64,000 nt of DNA. It comes from Streptomyces triculaminicus (GTDB lineage Bacteria; Actinomycetota; Actinomycetes; Streptomycetales; Streptomycetaceae). The position numbers were made by a program, and so were the translations under genes. A model generated the notes under the pieces. That model had not been told where the DNA came from and did not search any database. It was given only the letters and a program-made list of their open reading frames with translations. Within the stretch, counting starts at the first letter, position 1. The number at the start of each line of letters is the position of its first letter. Shown here one piece after another: positions 24,768 to 33,105 of this stretch. The stretch spans positions 1,612,001 to 1,676,000 of the forward strand of contig NZ_JAFMOF010000002.1 in the NCBI RefSeq assembly GCF_017349075.1, written 5' to 3'.

Positions 24768-25462
24768 TGTCGTACTTCGGGCTGCGGCGGAGCATGCGCC
24801 TGCGCATCTCCGCCACCTGGCCCACAGCGCTCTTCGGCATCCACTACAGCGCCAGTGGCGTACTGCGCTGCCGCCCCGCCCCCGAGCTCCGGGAGCGGGG
24901 CCGGGGCGTTGTGCGCTCCGCCGCACGCCAGGCCCTCGAGGACATCGCCCGCCCCATCACCGGCACGCACATGCCCTCGGCGCTCGACGAGGCGCAGAAC
25001 GCCCTGGCCCTACGGCTGTCCGAATGGGGGCCGGCAGCGGAAGGATCCGCGACGGAGATCAGGGCCCGCATCACACTCCGCCTCGCCTCCGACGATCGCG
25101 CGCGGTCCCAGGCGTACGACGACGCCCGTCGCGAGCAGCAACTGCGGCACCATCTCGACCTCGACCGGATCAGCCACCTGAGGAGCGAGATACTCGTCAG
25201 CGCCGATGCGGCACGTGCCTGGTGGATCGACCTCCACAGAGACGGCAGTCGCCCCATCTCGTGGGAGGAGTTCAACACCCACGTGCTGCCGTACGTGGGG
25301 AACGCGCAGGACCCCCAGTCCAAGGCCATGCGCGCTGCCGTCGTTCTCGCCCAGGTCATGGAGAGACTGGACAGCGATCCGGGTCGCCACCAGCAGTTCC
25401 GGGCCACGACGCGCGTCGTGCTGCAGCAGATGAACTGGGAGGACCTGGCCGACGAGCTGTGA
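24764..25462 (+). CDS. Hypothetical protein coupled to the cyclase operon
   Basis: A 232-residue protein starting at GTG 24764 (or ATG 24767), overlapping the stop of the P-loop-like gene. An N-terminal short strand-rich part ('RLRISATWPTALFGIHYSAS') is followed by a mainly helical region with 'EIRARITLRLASDDRARSQA', 'RREQQLRHHLDLDRI' and 'ADAARAWWIDLHRDG'. It has no signal peptide or membrane helix. The middle (helices around 'VSADAARAWW') resembles coiled or band-7-like helices but I cannot assign it. Context makes it part of the same system as the cyclase and the P-loop-like protein. Confidence 0.65.
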   Translation: MMSYFGLRRSMRLRISATWPTALFGIHYSASGVLRCRPAPELRERGRGVVRSAARQALEDIARPITGTHMPSALDEAQNALALRLSEWGPAAEGSATEIRARITLRLASDDRARSQAYDDARREQQLRHHLDLDRISHLRSEILVSADAARAWWIDLHRDGSRPISWEEFNTHVLPYVGNAQDPQSKAMRAAVVLAQVMERLDSDPGRHQQFRATTRVVLQQMNWEDLADEL

Positions 25463-25489
25463 AATCGGGGGCGGGGCTCAGTTCGCGCC

Positions 25490-25602
25490 CGGACGGTCAC
25501 ACAGAACTCGACATCACGGTTCCCGCCGGTTCGGGGACGGTACGGGTTGTCGCCGTGGCCGACGGTGAGAAGAGCAACGACGTGGAGTTCACCTACGTGT
25601 GA
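25490..25602 (+). pseudogene. Fragment of an IPT/TIG-domain protein
   Basis: The frame ending at the TGA at 25600-25602 encodes 'TELDITVPAGSGTVRVVAV' and 'SNDVEFTYV', the last strands of an IPT/TIG Ig-like domain such as end many secreted Streptomyces proteins. Nothing upstream in any frame continues it: the reading frame there is the shadow of the cyclase-operon gene. It is a 3'-end relic, presumably left by recombination at the border of that operon. Confidence 0.55.
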
Positions 25603-25645
25603 CGCGCCGCCGCGGTCGGTATTCGGCGTCTGCCGACGCTCGGAC

Positions 25646-26830
25646 TCAGATCAGTGCGCTGACCTGTTCTTCGACGCCGAGCAGAGCCCGCCCGTACAGC
25701 TCGCTCGTGATGGCGGGGTTGGTCATGGCGTGCCGGGCGGCGGTCTCCTGGTCGCGCCAGATGCGTTGCAGGGGGTTGGCCTCGGCGAAGCTCCCGGCGC
25801 CGTGGACGTTCAGGAGGATGTCCAGCGCCTCCCGTGAGCGGCGGGCGACCGTGGCGGTGTCCATGCGTACGCGTGCCCGCTCGAGCAAGGGCATGTACTG
25901 GCCCCTCGCCGCCCAGCCGTCGATGTCGTCCGCCGCGCGCATCAAGTGCAGCGCGGCGGAGTCGATCAGCTGGGCGGCCTCGGCGATCTGCGTCTGGGTG
26001 GAGGACGCTTCGCGCGCCTGTTCGTAGAAGGTGTGCGAAATGGGGCGTCCCTTGGCGAGGGACGCCGTGACCAGCTCCAGGCCACCGCGGGCCAGGCCGA
26101 GCTGCGGTCCTACGAGCACCGAGGCGAGCACCGGTACGAACGCGGACCGGTACAGGGTCTCGTCCGTGAACTCGGTGGGGTACTCGCCCCGCAGCGCCCT
26201 GGTGACGGAAAGGATGCGGTGGGCGGGGACGAACACGTCCTCGGCGACGAGGGTGTGGCTGCCGGTGCCGCGCATCCCGGCCATGTGCCATGTGTCCTCG
26301 ATCTTCAGCTCGTCCATCGGGACGAGCGCCAGCCCCTGTTCCGGCTTCTCGCCGGACGCGCCGGTGACCGGCATGCCGAGGAGGGCCCACCGGGCGTGCA
26401 GGCAGCCGGACGCGAAGGGCCATCGCCCCGTGATGACCTGCCCTCCGTCGGCCGCCCTGCTCGTCCCGGCGGGGGTGAGGACGGAGCACACACGGGCGGC
26501 GGTGTCCGTCTCGAACACCTCTCGCTGCGCGCGTTCCGGGTAGAGGCCGACGAGCCAGCCGCACACATTGGACAGAGTGGTGGTCCAGGCGGTGGATCCG
26601 CAGCCGCGGCCGAGTTCGGCACTCACCTCCAGGAGCGTACGGATGCTCGCCTGGTGACCGCCGAACCGCTCGGGGACCGTGATGCCGAACAGGCCGGCAT
26701 CGGCGAGGGCTTCGATGTTCTCCTCGGCCACCCGCCGGTCCTCCTCGGTACGGGCGGCGTTGCGACGCAGCAGGCCGACGAGCGCGGCGGCCCGTTCGGT
26801 CAGCGCTCGGTTCTTCGCGCTCGTCGTCAT
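25646..26830 (-). CDS. Flavin-dependent hydroxylase of the acyl-CoA dehydrogenase fold
   Basis: A 394-residue protein with N-terminal helices ('ALADAGLFGITVPERFGG'), the middle beta domain ('ITGRWPFASGCLHARWALLG', 'DTWHMAGMRGTGSHTL') and the C-terminal helical domain ('DILLNVHGAGSFAEANPLQR'). This is the architecture of two-component group D monooxygenases (HsaA, HpaB-type), which take reduced flavin from a partner reductase and ortho-hydroxylate phenols. 'GMRGTGSHTL' is the flavin-contact segment. ATG at 26830 follows GGAGGG. It is divergent from an intradiol dioxygenase, so the two probably hydroxylate and then cleave an aromatic ring (inference). No reductase gene is adjacent. Confidence 0.85.
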   Translation of the reverse strand: MTTSAKNRALTERAAALVGLLRRNAARTEEDRRVAEENIEALADAGLFGITVPERFGGHQASIRTLLEVSAELGRGCGSTAWTTTLSNVCGWLVGLYPERAQREVFETDTAARVCSVLTPAGTSRAADGGQVITGRWPFASGCLHARWALLGMPVTGASGEKPEQGLALVPMDELKIEDTWHMAGMRGTGSHTLVAEDVFVPAHRILSVTRALRGEYPTEFTDETLYRSAFVPVLASVLVGPQLGLARGGLELVTASLAKGRPISHTFYEQAREASSTQTQIAEAAQLIDSAALHLMRAADDIDGWAARGQYMPLLERARVRMDTATVARRSREALDILLNVHGAGSFAEANPLQRIWRDQETAARHAMTNPAITSELYGRALLGVEEQVSALI

Positions 26831-27053
26831 GACGGTGCCCTCCACGTCGCGGTACCGGGACAGCGCGCTGCCGTGCCCTCTCACGGGCAGCATGGACGAT
26901 CACGGGCGGCTCGGGGAAGGGCGCCCCGAAGGCCGGAGGCCCGAGCGGACCGGCGCCCGAGCGGACGGGGTGCGCCCTTGTATGCGCCCGCACGCCGATG
27001 GGAGCGTGGATTCGGCCCTCAGCACCACCAGCACGGAACCGGGGACGATCGCC

Positions 27054-27929
27054 ATGACCTTCGCCGACGAGGACGACATCACCGAGTCGGCGGCTCGCCG
27101 CTGGGCCACCGCGCGGCCCGGCCGGGCGGCCGAGGTCATGAGCGCGTTGGTGCGGCACCTGCACGCCTTCGCCCGTGAGGTCCGGCTCACCGAGGACGAG
27201 CTGACGGCCGCGGCGGACTGGCTCGCCGCCGCCGGCCACGCCTGCGACGGCGAGCGCCAGGAGTTCGTTCTCGCCTCCGACGTCCTGGGGCTGAGCAGGC
27301 TCGTCGTGCAGCTGGACGACCGCCTCCGGGACGGCGCCACCCCGGCGACCCTCATGGGCCCCTTCCACATCGACGGCTCGCCCACGGTCCCCTACGGCCA
27401 CGACATGTCCGGCGGCGCCCCCGGAGAGCCGCTCTTCCTCACCGGAACCGTCACCGACACCGACGGCAAGCCGCTCACGGACGTGGTCCTGGACGTCTGG
27501 CACGCGGATGCCGACGGGGCGTACACCTCACGGATCCCCGAGTCGGACGAGGTCCGGCTGCGGGCCAAGTACCGGACGCGGCAGGACGGTACGTTCTGCG
27601 TCCGCACCATCGTCCCGCGCGCCTACTCCATCCCCATGGACGGCCCTGTCGGCGCACTCGTCCGGACCACGGACATCGACCCGCACCACGCGCCCCATAT
27701 CCACTGCCTAGTCGACCACCCGGGCCACGAGAAACTGGTCACCATCCTCTATCAGCAGGATTCGGAATTCCTGGACAGCAACGTGGTCTTCGCCACCAGA
27801 CCGGAGCTGATCACCGCGTTCACCCGCCACCCCCCAGGCCCGGCCCCGGACGGCAGCACCCTCGACCGGCCCTTCCGGCACGCCACGTACGACTTCGTGC
27901 TGCAGCCCCGTGCCGACGGTCGCCGATGA
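27054..27929 (+). CDS. Intradiol ring-cleavage dioxygenase (hydroxyquinol/catechol 1,2-dioxygenase type)
   Basis: A 291-residue non-haem Fe(III) enzyme. An N-terminal helical dimerisation domain of about 100 residues precedes the catalytic beta-sandwich. The iron ligands are visible: Tyr in 'WHADADGAYTSRI', Tyr in 'IVPRAYSIPMDGPVG', and the two His residues in 'HAPHIHCLV'. 'MGPFHIDGSP' is the usual entry strand. The length and the N-terminal dimerisation part favour hydroxyquinol 1,2-dioxygenase over protocatechuate dioxygenase. It would open the ring of a 1,2-dihydroxybenzene to a muconate or maleylacetate. Divergent from the flavin hydroxylase, with a shared 220-bp control region. Confidence 0.88.
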   Translation: MTFADEDDITESAARRWATARPGRAAEVMSALVRHLHAFAREVRLTEDELTAAADWLAAAGHACDGERQEFVLASDVLGLSRLVVQLDDRLRDGATPATLMGPFHIDGSPTVPYGHDMSGGAPGEPLFLTGTVTDTDGKPLTDVVLDVWHADADGAYTSRIPESDEVRLRAKYRTRQDGTFCVRTIVPRAYSIPMDGPVGALVRTTDIDPHHAPHIHCLVDHPGHEKLVTILYQQDSEFLDSNVVFATRPELITAFTRHPPGPAPDGSTLDRPFRHATYDFVLQPRADGRR

Positions 27930-28070
27930 GGGCGCCGACACGGACGGGCTGAGGCGTCGGCGGCGCACTGCTGAAGAGCGTGCCCTTTTGTCGTGAGGAG
28001 AGGCCCACGGTAGACGTGGTGGGCCGGGCGGTGACAGCCGCGTCGGGGCAGTCGGGTGAGGGGAGCAGCG

Positions 28071-28910
28071 TTGAGTCACGAGAGCGCGGGAAACGCCGCC
28101 GGGTTGGCCCGCGACTACTACGACAGCAGCGATGTCGACGGCTTCTACGCCACCGTGTGGGGTGGCGAGGACATCCACATCGGCACGTACGAGCATGAAC
28201 GCGAAACGGTCGCGGACGCCTCCCGCCGCACGGTCGAGAAGGCGGCGGACAAGGTCGCCGACTTCCTGGGACCTGGTTCTCGCGTCCTGGACCTGGGCTC
28301 CGGATACGGCGGGGCCGCACGCTATCTGGCCGGATGCTTCGGCTGCCGCGTCGTCGCGCTCAACATCAGCGAGTCCCAGAACCAACGGCACCGCAAGACC
28401 AACGTCGAGCGCGGCCTGGCCGATCTGATCGAGGTCGTCACCGGCTCCTTCGAAGACGTCCCCTACGAGGACGGATACTTCGACGTCGTCTGGTCCCAGG
28501 AGGCGTTCTGCCATAGCGACGAGCGGGCGAAGGTACTGAGCGAAGCGGTACGGGTCCTGAACCCGGGCGGCCGGCTCGTCTTCACGGACCTCATGGCGGC
28601 CGACGACGCCCCGCCGAACGCGTTGCGCCCGGCTGTGTCGCGCCTGGGCGTGGAGGCGATGGCCACGCCGGGCTTCTATCGGCAGCACCTCGCTGAACTG
28701 GGCCTTTCCCACGTCGATTTCGAAGACCGCAGCGAGCACCTGCTCACCCACTACCTCCGCATCCTGGAAGAGACCCAGCGGGGCGGACCGGAACTGCGGG
28801 CCGCCGTCAGCCCCGCCTACCTGGACGGCCTCCTGGAGAACCTTCCCCTGTGGGTGGACGCCAGCCGGAACGGCCACCTGAGCAGCGGAATCTTCCACTG
28901 CCATCGCTGA
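28071..28910 (+). CDS. SAM-dependent N-methyltransferase, glycine/sarcosine type
   Basis: About 279 residues. 'YYDSSDVDGFYATVWGGEDI' and 'HIGTYEHE' at the start are characteristic of sarcosine/dimethylglycine-type N-methyltransferases. The SAM site is 'VLDLGSGYGGAARYLAG' with the acidic 'VVALNISESQNQRHR' and 'FDVVWSQEAFCHSDERAKVL'. It may methylate a small amine in the direction of glycine betaine or another metabolite. The TTG at 28071 has GAGGGGAG five bases upstream; a GTG at 28056 is also in frame. No glycine betaine partner gene is nearby, so the substrate remains open. Confidence 0.82.
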   Translation: MSHESAGNAAGLARDYYDSSDVDGFYATVWGGEDIHIGTYEHERETVADASRRTVEKAADKVADFLGPGSRVLDLGSGYGGAARYLAGCFGCRVVALNISESQNQRHRKTNVERGLADLIEVVTGSFEDVPYEDGYFDVVWSQEAFCHSDERAKVLSEAVRVLNPGGRLVFTDLMAADDAPPNALRPAVSRLGVEAMATPGFYRQHLAELGLSHVDFEDRSEHLLTHYLRILEETQRGGPELRAAVSPAYLDGLLENLPLWVDASRNGHLSSGIFHCHR

Positions 28911-29047
28911 GCGCCGTTCAGGAAGGCCGCAGGGCGGGGTCTTCTGGTCATCCGGTGGAGAACTCATGTGGTCCGGGCGCGGCGATGTGCCCCGCTTCTA
29001 CCCTTGTCCTCGATGAGTTCACGACATCTCAGTGAAGGAGCCATCTC

Positions 29048-29461
29048 GTGTCGATGAGAACGAGGCTGTCCGCACTGCTCGTGCCGGTGGCCGCCGCGAC
29101 CGCCGCTGTGGTCCCGGTCTCCACGGCTCACGCGGCCGACGGGTACGACCGGTGTCCGGTCGGCTACTACTGCATGTTCTCGGGCCTCGACGGCACCGGC
29201 GACATGATCAAACTGACGCGCAGCACTCCCGACCTCGCAGTGCTCGGCATGAACGACCGGGCCAAGTCGGACTGGAACCGGACGGCTTCGACCATCTACC
29301 TCTGGTCCGACGCGAACTACAGCGGCTGCACGGCCGTGACGTCTTCGGGGCCGACCGGCAAGGGCAACTTCTTCCCCACCTACCGGGACTTCTTCAGCTC
29401 GGTGCAGTTCGACGGGCCGGGTGGCCCGAGTTGCGGCACGCCGCCCGGCGAGGGCCGCTGA
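29048..29461 (+). CDS. Secreted peptidase inhibitor family I36-like protein
   Basis: A 137-residue protein with a signal peptide (residues 1-33, ending 'PVSTAHAAD') and a mature beta/gamma-crystallin-like domain: 'CPVGYYCMFSGLDGTGDMI', 'AKSDWNRTASTIYLWSDANY' and two Cys pairs. This matches the I36 group founded on a Streptomyces metalloprotease inhibitor; many members are only structural relatives. The GTG at 29048 has AAGGAG seven bases upstream; an ATG six bases on is possible. Acts outside the cell. Confidence 0.8.
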   Translation: MSMRTRLSALLVPVAAATAAVVPVSTAHAADGYDRCPVGYYCMFSGLDGTGDMIKLTRSTPDLAVLGMNDRAKSDWNRTASTIYLWSDANYSGCTAVTSSGPTGKGNFFPTYRDFFSSVQFDGPGGPSCGTPPGEGR

Positions 29462-29596
29462 GCCGCCGGGCGAGCCGCGGGCGGCCGTCGGCGGAGATCG
29501 CGCTGAACGGCCTCGGCCTCACCCGCCGATGTCATGAGAGTGGGCCCGATGGAACGTGCGCGCCGACGCGATAGGCATGCCACCGCCAGGCAGCCC

Positions 29597-29887
29597 CTAG
29601 ATGCGGACGCTGTGTCCCGAGCTCGCTGCATATGTGGAGTTGGGAGGAACAGACTGGGCGGGGCCGGTGCAGTCCTGGGTGGTGTGGACGTATGCGACCG
29701 TGCGGGTGCGGTTCTGAACCGACAGGGGCGCGTTGAGGTTGCGGTAGCACCCGGAGGGCGGGTCGGTGAAGACGCGTCCGTTGAGGACGAGTTGTCCGGA
29801 CGCTGCGGAAGCGGAACCGGGAACGGTCAGCGAGAGCACTGCCGCAGCGGCGAGTGCACCGAAGCTTTTCGGGACGAGGTGTCGCAT
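29597..29887 (-). CDS. Small secreted protein, unknown function
   Basis: A 96-residue protein: signal peptide 'MRHLVPKSFGALAAAAVLS' plus an Ala-Ser-Ala cleavage area, then a mature region of about 65 residues with two Cys residues ('GCYRNLNAP', 'TQDCTGPAQSV') and likely beta strands. I recognise no domain. The ATG at 29887 has AAGGA nine bases upstream; ATG 29893 is in frame but too close to it. Convergent with the I36-like gene. Confidence 0.75.
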   Translation of the reverse strand: MRHLVPKSFGALAAAAVLSLTVPGSASAASGQLVLNGRVFTDPPSGCYRNLNAPLSVQNRTRTVAYVHTTQDCTGPAQSVPPNSTYAASSGHSVRI

Positions 29888-30175
29888 GGGCATCCATCCT
29901 TCTGGACGAGGTCGGAACGCCCGAGAGCTGCCCCGGTACGAGTCGCCACATGCGTCGGCCACTCGTACGGATGATGCGGGGGGCGCGCTCACCTCCCACC
30001 CCACCGGCCGGCAGTGCGGGGGCGGAGCCAGTGGGAGCCCATGCGGCGGCCGATGGTGCAGCTCCGCCAGCCCCAGGCGATAGGCCCGTCGCCGGAGGAG
30101 TAGCCACGTCCTCGAGCGTCCGAGATCCGGCGGCCTCACCTGCCCACGATCTCGGTCGGCTCGCGCAGGAGGAGG

Positions 30176-30890
30176 TCAAGGCGGCGGCACCGCAGCGCGC
30201 ACGATACGGGCGAAGCGGCCGGCGACCTTGCGCCAGGTGGCGGCTGCCGCCGGTTCGTCGGCCGTCGCTCGGCGCAGGAGCTCGTGGGGGTCGACGCCGT
30301 GGGCCGTCAGGCGGTCGAGGGGCCAGCGGCGGACGGTGTCCGGGTCGGCCTCGGGGTGGAACTGGACTCCCCCATGCCCGTTCTCCTACCCGGAAGGCCT
30401 GGTACGGGCAGTGTTCGCCGGTCACCAGCCACACCGCGTCCGGGGGGAGGGCCGTGATGGCGTCCCGATGCCGCTCGATGGCGGTGACGCGGCGGGGCAG
30501 CCCGGTGAAGAGAGGGTCGTCGTCGGCTTCGGGCCGCAGGGCCAGGGGAGTGCTGCCGAACTCCGGTGCTCCGTGCCGCGCGCGGACCGTGCCGCCGGCC
30601 ACGTGGGCCAATAGCTGGCCACCGAGGCAGATGCCCAGGACCGGCGCCCCGGTCTCCAGGGCCTGGGCCACGAGTGCGCGGGTGGGGGCGAGCCAGGGTG
30701 CTCGCTCGTCGTCGTCCGGCAGGCACCCGCCTCCGAGGACGAGGAGGGCCCGGTGCCCCAGGCGTGCGGGCGGCTCGGCCCCGGCGTAGGCCGGGATCAC
30801 CTCCAGGTCCAGGCCGTCCTCGGTCAGCCACTCACCGAACCGGCCCGCATCCGCACGCACGGCGTTCTGCACCACGAGCAGCCGAGACAC
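30176..30890 (-). pseudogene. Class I glutamine amidotransferase-like protein, frameshifted
   Basis: From the GTG at 30890 (GGAGG upstream) the frame encodes a class I amidotransferase domain: 'LLVLGGGCLPDDDERAPWL', the nucleophile elbow 'PVLGICLGGQLLAHVAGG' and 'ITALPPDAVWLVTGEHCPYQ'. At about 30370 it runs into 'ERAWGSPVPP' instead of the expected 'GVQFHPE'. That motif, with the catalytic His and Glu, continues in the next frame ('VQFHPEADPDTVRRW') to a TGA at 30176. A single extra base in a CCCCC run explains this. The full product would be about 237 residues, of the GMP-synthase-like family often acting on small metabolites. Confidence 0.8.
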
Positions 30891-31139
30891 ATCCCTACCT
30901 CCAGCCGAGACGCCGTCCAAGGAAAATGTTGCCCGGCCGTGGACCCGTCGCCACCCGCATATACCTCCGTCCCGCTCGAGCCCAGCAGACGGCCCTACCA
31001 CCTTAAATGGTCACAAGATGTTATGTGGCATAGCCATACATTCTCGATGCGGTCAATTCTGGGCGTAACAGTCACTCGGCGACAAACAAGCTCTCCTCCC
31101 CGCAGCCCGGCCGCCGCGCCGCGCAGAGAGGCCCGGACC
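30891..31139. promoter_or_regulatory. A/T-richer control region between amidotransferase and lodA-like genes
   Basis: About 250 nt divergent intergenic space with an unusually A/T-rich patch (31000-31065). It includes an imperfect palindrome around ATGTGGCATAGCCATACAT (31022-31040) that could be an operator or promoter. Both flanking genes start outward from here. Confidence 0.4.
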
Positions 31140-33105
31140 GTGCCCGACGACATCGCCTTTGCCAAGATCCACCCCGCCATCGGGGTCGCCCGCGTGGGCA
31201 ACAGCACCGACCCGGACGGCTGGTTCCTCGGCCCCGAAACCCCGAGCCCCAGCCCGCGCCCCCGGCTCGTACAAGGACTTTCAGGGGGCCGTGAAGCGCC
31301 AGGCGGCACGGTTCCGTCTCTACGGGTACGACGCGGCGGGCCATGTCGTCCGTGAGATCAAGGGCACCGAGCCCGGCGCCGACCTCACCTGGAGCGTGCA
31401 TCTGGCGAACAAGAAGGGCGCCTGGTACGCGTTCAACCTCGCCCTGGACATCGACGACAGCGTGAACATCAGCTCGCCACGACGCAACAACACCGTCACC
31501 GACCGCAGCCAACTCGTCATCGACCCAGGCCGCAAGTCCCTGCACGCCTCCAGCGGCCAGCCGGTGGAATTCACCGGCGGGAAGTTCCTCGGCCAAGCCG
31601 TCCCGCTGGGCCGGATGCACGCCGACGGCGACGGACGCCTGGTGGTGCTCGGCGGCGCCGGAGCGGCGAAGTCTCCGCAGAACAAGCCGCTGACGTCGTT
31701 CGCCAACAACGACGGCTGGTACGACGACACCTCCGACGGCCCCGTCACCGCACAGCTCACCCTCGGCGGCCAGGCCGTACCCGTCCACCCCGCCTGGCTC
31801 GTGGTCGCCCCGCCCAACTACGCACCCGACGTGAAGACCCTGCGCACGGTCTACGACCTGCTCGTAGACCTCTTTGTCGACGAAGGCACACTCCCCGCGC
31901 CCACCGTCGTGTCCTTCGAGCGCGACATCAAGCCCATCCTCCGCCGGTTCTGCGAACTCCAATGGGTCAACAAGGGCTTCGCCACCCACTTCGGCTTCGG
32001 CGGACCCGAGCACTTCATGGCCCCCGAGACGCTGCGCCGCCTCTCCGCCACCGGCGACACCCACCAGGAACTGCGCCGGCAGATCTACACCGCCCTGCGC
32101 GACCGCAACCGCGACCACATCGCCCCCATGACCTGGCCCTGGCTCTACGGCGACGGAATGGCCAGCAAGCCGAAATCCGACCTGCAGTACATGACCCTCT
32201 CGAAGCTGCAGGACGGCATGCTGCTGAAGTGGGTGCAGGGCGACTTCGACCCCAGCCCCTGGGCCGGATTCCCCCACTCCCTCGAGGACGCCCCCGTAGG
32301 GGACCAGCCCGGGCTCCTGGACCGCGCCGCGCTCGACTTCTGCCTCGCCGACGCCTTCCACCCCGGCTGCGAGGTCACCTGGCCCGTCCGGCACCCCTCG
32401 ATGTACTCCGAGCCGTTCCGCATCCAGCACCGGCCGGCCGGACAGCCGGAACCGGACTACGGCGCCGCACTCACCCAACAGCGAGTGCTGGCCGCCGACG
32501 GACCGCTCCACTCCCAGGCGCCCGGCGGCCTGACCCGGTGGATGGCCGTCCCCTGGCAGACCGACGCCGCCAGCTGCCGCTGGGGATACGAATTCAGCCG
32601 GGCGAACCTCGGGCCGCGCTACGACCCCCACCTGCCGACCTTCTGGCCCGCCCGCGTGCCCAATCACGTCCTCAAGGAATCGGACTACCACGTCGTCAAC
32701 GACTCGAACGCGGTGGAGAGCGACCGGGAGGACGCCTTCGCCCGCCGCGCCTCCTGGCTGCGCGGCCTGAGCGGCAATGACCCGAAGGCGCAGCTGGTCC
32801 AGGCGGTGAAGGAGTGGCACAAGTTCGGCATCGTCGAGGTCCGCCCGTACACCGTGGGCGACGGGAAGTACCCCGAGCGCCTGCAGGTCGAGTCCGTTCC
32901 CGGCTTCGACCTCACCGGGGTGTCCGACGACCACAACCTGGTGAACATCCACGTCGACGAGGCCGTCAGCCTGGAGCGGGTCTCCCTCGACGCCGTCGTC
33001 TCCGAGATCTCCGATGCCACGGGCTACCCGCCGGAGATCATCACCGTCGGGTACATCGACAAGCTCGACCCCTACGGGGAGGGAGCGGCCGGAGAGACGT
33101 CGTGA
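31140..33105 (+). pseudogene. LodA/GoxA-family quinoprotein amino-acid oxidase, frameshifted
   Basis: The GTG at 31140 begins the typical LodA start ('DDIAFAKIHPAIGVARVGNS'). At about 31240 (in CCCC runs) the frame shifts; the +1 frame continues from 'RAPARAPGSYKDFQGAVKRQ' to the TGA at 33103. The total would be about 655 residues. Later blocks fit LodA-like oxidases: 'HPGCEVTWPVRHPSMY' carries the Cys and 'LPTFWPARVPNHVL' a candidate Trp of the cysteine tryptophylquinone cofactor. These enzymes oxidise the epsilon-amine of Lys or the alpha-amine of Gly and release H2O2 and ammonia, which can be antibacterial. The cofactor needs the flavoprotein encoded next. Family is clear; substrate is not. 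Confidence 0.85.
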
